Assembly (NCBI GenBank): GCA_963681505.1
Contig: OY811984.1
Coordinates: forward strand, 2,722,272 to 2,786,271
Length of the DNA stretch: 64,000 bases
Direction: 5' to 3'
Origin: Eunapius fragilis
Taxonomy: Eukaryota > Porifera > Demospongiae > Spongillida > Spongillidae
The notes beneath the pieces are model-generated. The model saw nothing but the letters and a program-made list of their open reading frames with translations. It ran no database searches and had not been told where the DNA came from. This document shows positions 56,165 to 64,000 of this stretch, one piece after another (position 1 is the first letter of the stretch; each line of letters starts with the position of its first letter). The position numbers were made by a program, and so were the translations under genes.

Positions 56165-57470
56165 CTAATGACAAGTAGAGGGGTCGACAAAGAAGCACCT
56201 ATGTAAACACATTGAAATCTGTATATTGCTTAGAAAAGACTTTATCCAAGCAAACAAATGTGAATGTAAATCATATGATTCAACCTTTAATAAAAGCTTG
56301 TTATGAGATGCAGAATCAAATGCTTCAGCAAAGTCTATATAAACCACATCAACCTGCATCTTAGCATCTGCTAGCAATGATATTTCGTTTAATGTTGGGT
56401 ACAAGTAGCCCTTTTGGCTAGAAAGCCATACTAATCTTTTGATATCTAATCATTAACTCTGAGAAAATGAATCATAGACTCTGAAACAATAGATTCCATC
56501 ACTTTGCAACATATGCTGGTCATAGAAACAGGACAGTAGTTACAGGGAAGCTGTCTTTAAATACTGGGCATACATAACTGACTTTCCAAACAGTCGCTTT
56601 TCATAGACATAGTAAACAGACAACGTAGCGGAAATGCTATTCCAGGAGCAACAGGCTTTAAGGAAAACCATCAGGAGTTATAGAGCATTTGTTTGGAAGG
56701 GTTTTTAGAGTTCTCAACACTTTGTCGTAATTAAAACTGATGCCATTCAAGGAAATTGTGCTTTATAAATGAAGTGAAAAATAGGGATTATTGCCATTGT
56801 CCTTGGTAAAAACAGAAGCAAAATATTTGTTGAAAAGTTGACAGTTATCACTATTCACAAATAGCCAATGTGCCATCATCATTCAAAAGAGGAGATAGTC
56901 ACTCTAAGCTATTAATTTTGGAGTTAGCATATGCATAAAATTTAGATACGTTTTTACTGTAAGCAATATCTTGTTCCATGGAAGAATAGTAAGATTTGAC
57001 TGCATCATCATACTGTTGAGCATACTTTCTATACATTAGTTTGTTTTTGGAGTACCAGTGTTTTTTCTTTAGACGAAGCAATGAATGGATATATTTTGGT
57101 ATTGAGGATCGAACATAACAGAGAGGAACAAATTGAGAGATAGAATCCTTCAAAACCTGAGAAATTTTAGTCCAGAAATCATCCACATTTAGTCTGGTAT
57201 TATATAGCAGCAACCAATCTACATCAAATAGATAAGATATACGAGAAGAGTAGTCTGCATGTCTGAAGTGTCGAAAGCCAAAACTACAATTGGGCTTAGG
57301 AGTAATAGGACAAAGGATTGAGAAGTGTACTGAACTGTGATCAGTGCTGGAAAAGGTTCAACAACAGCTAAGTCATAGACTAAACATGGGTCAGAAGCAA
57401 GAACAAGGTCAATAAAATATGAGCCATGAGTAGGACTGTCAACAACTTGTGATTGATTTGATTGATTGAT
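56165..57470 (-). pseudogene. Decayed LINE (CR1/Jockey-like) fragment
   Basis: Minus-strand pieces in LINE order: end of an AP endonuclease (SPTHGSYFIDLVLASDP, about 57445-57375), then a linker with KKKHWYSKNKLMYRKYAQQ (57213-56899), then reverse transcriptase with VVYIDFAEAFDSASHNKLL and WIKSFLSNI (56404-56210). The pieces are in different frames with stops between them. The catalytic YADD segment is not seen. Confidence 0.78.
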
Positions 57471-57715
57471 TGATTTACAGGTACAAAAAGTACACTGAGG
57501 TAAATAATGGCATGTACATGCACTTATATATTCCCTGCTAGAAATGATACACTTTACAAAAACTTGAAAAGTGAATTTTAGACAGGTGTGACTTGAAGGC
57601 ATCAAGACTTGTGGCTTCAATAACATTTGATGGCAATGAGTTCCACACTTTAATAACTCGTTGCGAGAGAAAATTATACCTACGTATACAGCTGTAGACT
57701 AACAAACTACCAACG

Positions 57716-57815
57716 GGTTTGAATTTAAGGGAGTGATGGATTTACCTAAGGAAGATTTTTTTCTCATTGACTTCAACTTCCACAATCTACGGGGTCACTC
57801 CCTTAAATTGAAACC
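57716..57815. repeat. 100-bp element with 20-bp inverted ends
   Basis: GGTTTGAATTTAAGGGAGTG at the left pairs with CACTCCCTTAAATTGAAACC at the right, with one mismatch. It encloses about 60 bp of unique sequence. Probably a MITE remnant. Confidence 0.6.
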
Positions 57816-58457
57816 AGACCATTCTGCATCATACAGGTTAAAAAGTTGTTGTGTGCTACAGAACCATAGCTTATATAGGAACCCTCCAGTTAATATAAGT
57901 CACCTATGAAAACACATCGAATGGTTCTTGCCATGATGTAACCAAAAAGTTAAGTTAAGTGGTTATGAATAAATCAAATGTTTCATGCATAGGCTGAAGC
58001 AACTTGAATTGTGCATGCAGCTGAAATTTACATTAGAGAGGATGAAAGGTTGGAAATGTGACATGTATAGCTGGAGTCTGGATCCCATCGTTGATGATCC
58101 TGTCACATAATTGGCTTTAACACAATTACTTTTCCATGACAACATTAGGAATAATGATTGACACATGTTGAAACTGAGGTATTGGGGAACCTGAGGACTT
58201 GCAATTGTTACTCGAATTGCATTTGAATTAAGAGTTTTACCCTTCCAATCAAAATAACTATCAATAAGATCTGATGCAAGCTTACAAAAATCATTACTTG
58301 CATCAATACATTCCCTCTACTGCACTGCAGTCATTCAACTGTACTTGTAAATGAATACAACTTCCTTTGCAACAAGTCTGCATACATGCATGCCATTATG
58401 GTTGGGACTGCATGTCTGCATACATGCATGCCATTATGGTTGGGACTGCATGTTCAG
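57816..58457. other. Intergenic with a two-copy 38-bp repeat
   Basis: TCTGCATACATGCATGCCAT followed by TATGGTTGGGACTGCATG is present twice in tandem at 58377-58452. Nothing else is seen. Confidence 0.6.
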
Positions 58458-60917
58458 TTAGACACTTATATACAGGTAATATAATTTCGTCTCATTATCC
58501 AAAACTATTCTGCAGTTTTTGGCTTTGATTTGGATGCCCAAAGTTGTTGGATCGACCATGCATGGAACTGAACTCAAGGGTTTTAAATCTTTGCTGTGTC
58601 GATGCTGAATCGATTTCAGGATGAAAGCATATTTTAATAAATTAATGATAAAATATGCTGCCCATCCTGATGCAGTAGCCATGACAGCAGCACAAATATG
58701 TATGACAGTCTAACGTATCTGGCAATTGTTTTCAAGGGACAAAAACACTGATAAAAAGATACCAATTCAATGCAATATAAATATCAGGGTCTGAAGTTAT
58801 ATGTGAAGGTCATTTCCATACGCCATACATAGATTGACGATAGTATCTAAGGAAAGAACAAAACAAGGTAAAGTTCTTCAAGTACACTGAGGTGAACCTA
58901 AGGCACTTCATACAATTAAAAGTTGTTTGTGTACAGGACTGGTGTGTGTTGACAACTAGCCATATCCAAACATTAACCTATTTGTTCAGGGATGGAATAT
59001 GCATTTTATCGCATGATTGTGGTCCATTAGTTAATATTGCATGATGAAGATAAGGTAGAGAGATATACAATCTGCAGTGGTAGGTGGTTATAGAGCAACG
59101 ACACTTAATATTACTCAATGTGTGTACCTATGCGTACGGTGTCTCTACAACTGTACAACACATGTGCCCACTACCATGTGCCCACTACCATGTGCCCACT
59201 ACCATGTGCCCACTACCATGTGCCCACTACCATGTGCCCACTACCATGTGCCCACTACCATGTGCCCACTACCATGTGCCCACTACCATGTGCCCACTAC
59301 CATGTGCCCACTACCATGTGCCTACTACCATGTGCCTACTACCATGTGCCCACTACCATGTGCCCACTACCATGTGCCTACTACCATGTGCCCACTACCA
59401 TGTGCCTACTACCATGTGCCTACTACCATGTGCCCACTACCATGTGCCCACTACCATGTGCCCACTACCATGTGCCCGCTACCATGTGCCCACTACCATG
59501 TGCCCACTACCATGTGCCCACTACCATGTGCCTACTACCATGTGCCTACTACCATGTGCCCACTACCATGTGCCCACTACCATGTGCCCACTACCATGTG
59601 CCCACTACCATGTGCCCACTACCATGTGCCTACTACCATGTGCCCACTACCATGTGCCTACTACCTCATTTCTGTATGGCAGTAGCAACAGATATGATTG
59701 TAACATACAGTGTAATAGCACTTAATTAATACCAATAATTATATCTGGTACAAGAGAGCAATACACATAGTGATAAACTAAAACGCAGCTGGATAAGTCA
59801 ACAAGCTAAGCAAAACTCCAAAAAGATGGCACTGGACCTGCCCATGTAAGAAATACTCTTGCATTAATGCACCATATAATGTCACCTCCATATAAGATAC
59901 ATTCAATACCTTCCATTACTGATCCAATGTTGTGCCATGCAAAATTGTGTCAGCGTGCACGATAAATTAACTCATATTTTTAACTTACATCATAAAAAAA
60001 GTTCATCACGTTGAATCCAAAAGCAATGGCCATCCCTATCCTAAGCCTGTTGTATAAAACATCAGAACAGGTTGTGGTCTGATGATGCATGAATACGAAT
60101 CCGATAATTATTATAGTTGTGAAGCTCAAGGACCTATACATACCACATCAGTGATACATCGGAAGTAATCGCATTGTGCGCAGCATCCACACTGGGAAGA
60201 GTAGTGTACAAGTGGTGGGTTGCCGGAGTGTACAGCAGCCGTAATATGGTATCAGCGTACGTACGTACCTCTCGTTGCATCTGGGCTAGTCCATCGCGGT
60301 TGGTGGTACACTTGGCCAGAATTGTGGCATTGATCTCGCCTTTAATCTTGGTTTTGGGTTGAACATATTAAAATTGCCAGTTAAGAATTAGACATCGATG
60401 CTAAAATCACAATTCTCATGATCATGCAGGCTTACTCCGTTTCCTTCTGCTACCCCGAATGCAGCTGCAGATAATGACACGTACAGCAGTGGTAGAAGAA
60501 TTGCAATAAACAGAGCCTGAGAAATCAAACATGTCGGGACATTCGTGCAACTAGCCGAAAGAGGCAATTACTTTGTGAGTATGTTCCAATTCCCATTCAT
60601 CACTTCCGTAAACTGGATCACGTATCCAGTGGCAATAACAGAAGCAAGCGTGCCTTAGTACAGCCAGAATGGTGGTTAAGATGAAAAGCGATGCAAGGAC
60701 GACCGTAGTTGGGCCACTGTAGACGATGAGCAGGGACCCTTCGAGAGCGAAGAGCAATATTCCAGCCGATGCACTACAGCATACCACAACGAGCTTAGGG
60801 AAACAACACACGGTAAGTACGCCACCTATGTAACTACGAACAACTTACCACGGTCTTCGTTGCGACCACAAAGTAACGTATGAGCGATAGACGGTCCTTT
60901 GATTTGTATTCGTCCAT
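58458..60917 (-). CDS. Four-transmembrane (tetraspanin-like) protein
   Basis: Seven exons, all phase 0: 60917-60849, 60793-60572, 60516-60436, 60346-60269, 60191-60144, 60078-59989, 58709-58458, giving 279 residues. Hydrophobic segments: TM1 about 14-50 (FVVATKTVLVVVCCSASAG and following), TM2 about 54-72 (VVLASLFILTTILAV), TM3 about 98-120 (ALFIAILLPLLYVSLSAAA), TM4 about 197-225 (AAVMATASGWAAYFIINLL). Between TM3 and TM4 is a Cys-containing loop with an NAT glycosylation site, ECGCCAQCDYFRC and TTTC. Its position suggests the large extracellular loop of a tetraspanin, although the classical CCG triplet is altered to CGCC and the first loop is very short. The cytoplasmic tail is about 50 residues. 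A distant tetraspan family is possible. Exons 1-5 are well supported; the joins to exons 6 and 7 rest on phase. Confidence 0.65.
59159..59665. repeat. 14-bp minisatellite, about 36 copies, in the tetraspan gene intron
   Basis: The unit CATGTGCCCACTAC is repeated with a single common variant (CCCAC/CCTAC) distributed in clusters. The unit has no stop in any plus frame, so three 200-codon open frames result. A related sequence at about 62385 has only one unit. Confidence 0.96.
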
Positions 60918-60974
60918 TATTTGGCCACACCCTATTAAAAATTACCAATTACATCATAATGTTTTTCTAGTCTG

Positions 60975-61681
60975 GGGACCCGACTGATGGCTGTGTTATC
61001 AGTCTCGCATCCGTTTTGTGCACTACTGCGCAGTAGCATGAATCTAATTGTGCCCCACCTACGAGCATGTATGTCATTAACTATAAGCCATAACATTAAT
61101 CTACACCACGTGTTTTTTGTAATGGCCGATATATGGATGCTGTCCATTACGCTGTGGAAAGACAGAGATAAAGAGCCTTCAGTTGGAAGTAGTTCTAGCT
61201 ATAGCCACTGGGCAGGACGTTTTTGGAGTGTTACCAACTGGATATGGCAAGAGTCTTTGTTATGCCTGCCTTCCTATTTTGTTTGATCAACTGTACCATA
61301 CACCGTACTGGTGTAGGCAGTGCACGACACATTTTTACAGCTAACAGCCGATCAAATAAATCCTCAACAATATTGACAGGGAACCTCCTAGCGACAGCTC
61401 ATCTTGCGCGAAATAAACGTGCAACGCTAGATGAAGATATTCCGTTAAGGCTCCGCCTTTCGAGTGGAATGTTGGTAAGGTCATATCCACATGACAAACA
61501 AAGGACAGAAAGATTATCCGCCATACTAATGCTAAATAGTCTGGGGACTAGTACTGTTTGTGCAGTGATAGGTAAACCGTTATCCACATTATTATTTCAT
61601 GAGATTTCATGATACCAACTAGTGCACAAAACGGATGCGAGCTAGTTAACAGACTGATTGTACCGCCATCAGTCGGGTCCC
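60975..61681. mobile_element. 0.7-kb TIR element upstream of the tetraspan gene
   Basis: Left end GGGACCCGACTGATGG and right end CCATCAGTCGGGTCCC are inverted. A second inner pair, CTCGCATCCGTTTTGTGCAC and its complement, extends the arms to about 55 bp with a gap. The flanks CTG/CTG could be a 3-bp target duplication. It starts about 60 bp upstream of the tetraspan start codon and so occupies its promoter region. It has no intact ORF. Confidence 0.75.
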
Positions 61682-61689
61682 CTGTTGGA

Positions 61690-62120
61690 AGGGCATTGTC
61701 CTACTCCATTTCTAAAAACATCACTGGTGGTGAAAAGCAGCAGGAAGCCCGTGCAGGGGTGGACTACATCAAGGTCAACTAGCATGTGCAGGGGTGGACT
61801 ACATATCATGGTCAACTAGCACGTGCAGGGGTGGACTACATCAAGGTCAACTAGGGGTGGACTACATCAAGGTCAACTAGCACGTGCAGGGGTGGACTAC
61901 ATCATGGTCAACTAGCACGTGCAGGGGTGGACTACATCAAGGTCAACTAGCACGTGCAGGGGTGGACTACATCAAGGTCAACTTCCACATCACAACTTTG
62001 CCACTGTGGACAAGATCATTGATGTGCTTGCACTGCTATCAGACCTGAACCACACCCTGTGTGATGAGCTGTGTGGCCTCAGTTCCCACATTTACACGTT
62101 CCTCAGTTCTTCATGTACAG
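61690..62120 (+). pseudogene. Exon-like sequence broken by a 35-bp tandem repeat
   Basis: A plus frame reads ALSYSISKNITGGEKQQEAR into AGVDYIKVN. The stretch encoding AGVDYIKVN is then tandemly repeated about seven times (unit GTGCAGGGGTGGACTACATC followed by AAGGTCAACTAGCAC; 61752-61984). Beyond the array another frame encodes NFATVDKIIDVLALLSDLNH and LCDELCGLSSHIYTF, ending at a GT donor (ACAG/GTGTAT, 62120). The composition is that of helical protein. The 35-bp unit is not a multiple of three and contains TAG, so the array destroys continuity. I do not recognise the parent gene. Confidence 0.45.
61752..61984. repeat. 35-bp minisatellite, about seven copies
   Basis: GTGCAGGGGTGGACTACATC plus AAGGTCAACTAGCAC, with one ATATCATGG variant and one unit lacking its first six bases. 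Confidence 0.93.
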
Positions 62121-62575
62121 GTGTATGTTGACAACTAGTCATATCCGTACATTAATACGTTTAACCTCTCTGTTCAAGGACGGAATATGCATTTTATCAT
62201 ACTTATACAGTGGTCCAGTTGTTAATGCTGCATGATAATGAGATTGAGATAATACTAAATGCATGAAGCCTCTGCAGTGGTAGGTGATTTTAGTGGAACA
62301 ACACTTATTACTCATAGTGAATTACCCTATGTATGCTCCTCATCTCCAGGCCTGGTGCCTACAAAACAATTGTACAATACATGTGCGCATATCTGTATGA
62401 TAGTAGCAATAGACATGATTGTAACATAATAGTGCTTAATTAAATACCACTTATTTAATTATAACTGGCCAATACACATAGTGATAAACCAAGATGTATA
62501 GGATAAGTCAACAAGCTCAGCAAACTCTGAAAAGATGGCACTGGGACCTGCCCATGTAAGATATACTCTATAGCA
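62110..62575. repeat. Duplicate of the tetraspan intron sequence at 58920-59865, lacking the minisatellite
   Basis: Matches include GTTGACAACTAG, GGAATATGCATTTTATC, CTGCAGTGGTAGGTG, AGTAGCAATAGACATGATTG and GATAAGTCAACAAGCT, in the same order as the first copy, with about 10-20% divergence by eye. Where the first copy has the 14-bp array this copy has a single CATGTGCGCATA. Confidence 0.85.
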
Positions 62576-62604
62576 TTCACCTAGATTCATGAACAAGTGG
62601 TTCC

Positions 62605-63045
62605 TTGTTTCCAGGGTTATTGTGTTCCTTTGCAGATGCCTCTGAAACTACTTTAAAGTGACATTTGCTGAAGGAGATGTCAAGACTGTGTTTGTTATAA
62701 TCATGATTGAATGGACAAATTGTTATTTGGATCTCTTCTGCTGAGCTTGTTGTTGCATGCAGTTAATAAGAAATAATGCTCATATACACACCTAACTGAA
62801 TACTAGCTTTAAAAATAGGTGACATATAATTACTTACATATGTGGCAATGTGTGACTGCCAGTGAGCTTTGCACCAACCCAACCTTGCAGCTGGTTAGAT
62901 TAAAATGACTGTATCCGTATTAGCACAATAATGGTCTTTTTCGTTCAAGTTGCTAGTGCCATTGGAAAAAAAACAACACTCAGCTTTAGGCATGGTTTAT
63001 GGGTAAAGTGGAGATACATGTTTTGCTAATATCCATGCATGTTTG
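62605..63045 (+). pseudogene. Decayed duplicate of the paracaspase last exon and downstream sequence
   Basis: The acceptor context (TTTGCAG at 62629-62635) and the following 110 bases align with exon 15 at 55032-55145: CCTCTGAA, TGAAGG-GATGTCAAGACTGT and TTATTTGGATCTCTTCT. The frame is broken by stops and small indels. Similarity resumes downstream (CACACCTAACTG; ACACTCAGCTTTAG; AAAGTGGAGATACA), corresponding to 55180-55450. It is not part of a gene now. Confidence 0.8.
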
Positions 63046-63092
63046 TACAAACGTAGAAGATGCCATTAGATTATTAACGTACGTACGTCACT

Positions 63093-63203
63093 GTAAAAAT
63101 GGATGGGTGAATTTCACTCAAAACGGTTCAAAATAGCACTTGATTCGAGGAATCGAGTGCTATTTTGAACGGTTTTGAGTGAAATTCACCCATCCGTTTT
63201 TAC
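63093..63203. repeat. Near-perfect hairpin foldback, 111 bp
   Basis: Arms of about 48 bases, starting GTAAAAATGGATGGGTGAAT and ending with its complement, differ at one position. The loop TGATTCGAGGAATCG is itself palindromic in part. Typical of a MITE; no coding. Confidence 0.92.
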
Positions 63204-63480
63204 AATTCTTTATCCACTCTATAACTGGCTTAAGGAGGGGAGACTGACGCCACTTATCACAGTTTGTATACTTCATATTTTGAAAATGCCATTAAGACAC
63301 ACTTCAGTTTCAACCTGCTAAAAATTGCATAATAAATATGCTACACAGCTGTGACATGTTTCCCAGTGCCTAGGTTGTACAATGGAACTTTATATGCATT
63401 AGCTGCTATATACTAATCCCAATTTGTTCTCACATGCCATATGTTAAGCAGACTAGCTGGAGGAATGGGAAGATACTCAC
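63204..63480. other. Intergenic, nothing recognised
   Basis: AT-rich sequence without motif or repeat. Confidence 0.4.
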
Positions 63481-63575
63481 CAGTGCACACAGAATGATTC
63501 AGCTGATTCATCTAGCATTCAAACTGCGATGGGTAGTGTACAAGTGGTGTGTTGCCGGAGTATACAGAATTGAGT
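63480..63575 (-). pseudogene. Decayed copy of tetraspan exon 5 boundary
   Basis: GTAGTGTACAAGTGGTGTGT and GCCGGAGTATACAG match 60200-60234 (GTAGTGTACAAGTGGTGGGT, GCCGGAGTGTACAG), which is the acceptor region of tetraspan exon 5. The exon sequence next to it is no longer recognisable as Cys-rich coding. Confidence 0.65.
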
Positions 63576-64000
63576 CATGCATAAATGATAAAACTGGCTA
63601 TCTTGATATCCTTTCCCAACACCTGGTATATGCATCTGAAATTCCTCCGGTGTACTCAACCTAGCAACCTCTAACTCTCTCTCTCTGGGCAATGCTGCCT
63701 CCATTACTAGTATGGGCACACTCGTTACTGAGGATTGCTTTCATCGCGGCGTGCATGCATGTAAATTTCCTTTCCGGTTTTGTTTCTAAAAGTTCTTCCT
63801 CAATACAATACAATACAAGCCTGAAAAACACTGACTGAACCCTTAACCCTCACAAATTCAGACAAAACCTTTTCCACTAAGACGTTAGAGGGCCTCTCCC
63901 ACAGCAATAGCATAGGCCCGCATGCAAGTTTAGGAAGGTATTAAGGTTGGTGCTCTGCCGACAGCAACAGGCTGTACGCTGCTCAATACCGAATCTAATT
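63576..64000. other. Intergenic, nothing recognised
   Basis: No gene, repeat or element that I can support up to the window edge. Confidence 0.4.

Noticed and set aside
59077-59729. Three overlapping ORFs of about 200-213 codons rich in Cys, His and Pro
   Set aside because: Produced by the 14-bp minisatellite in all three frames; not conserved in the paralogous intron at 62110-62575.

Overview
The window is nuclear DNA of an animal, most likely an early-branching marine invertebrate such as a sponge. That placement is inferred from gene content, not proven. Host genes are split into many short exons with consensus GT-AG junctions. The space between exons is filled with minisatellites, foldback elements, DNA transposons, an LTR retrotransposon and LINE debris. 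I see no operon, bacterial promoter or CRISPR array.

Layout. 1-160: edge of a decayed retroelement. 1816-2617 (-): a small secreted two-sushi protein. 3632-22053 (+): a front-end (cytochrome b5 fusion) fatty acid desaturase in 14 exons. Its introns hold four minisatellites (25, 305, 39 and 47 bp units), a nested pair of DNA elements and a 3.3 kb TIR element with a TGGGG target duplication. 14473-14844 (-): a possible coiled-coil gene inside that gene. 22513-30106 (+): CTU2 (NCS2), the tRNA 2-thiolation subunit, in 18 exons, with a tRNA-Arg(TCG) gene inside one intron. 30818-31620 (-): an unrecognised three-exon gene convergent with CTU2. 34180-55145 (+): a MALT1-type paracaspase in 15 exons, with five predicted Ig domains between the death domain and the protease. 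Its introns contain an antisense Gypsy element (36435-40800) and a Ginger-like DNA transposon (48575-52328) inserted at the junction of a tandem duplication. 55.5-57.6 kb: LINE fragments. 58458-60917 (-): a seven-exon four-transmembrane, tetraspanin-like gene. 61-64 kb: a TIR element, an exon-like block broken by a 35 bp repeat, and rearranged copies of pieces of the paracaspase last exon and the tetraspan gene.

The host genes have unrelated jobs: polyunsaturated lipid synthesis, tRNA wobble-uridine thiolation, innate immune signalling and membrane organisation. They share the habit of hosting large intronic repeats. I joined exons by hand using splice consensus, reading-frame phase and remembered family sequence. 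In the five multi-exon models other than the sushi gene, every junction keeps phase. The models give 456 (desaturase), 508 (CTU2), 212 (unknown), 963 (paracaspase) and 279 (tetraspan) residues.
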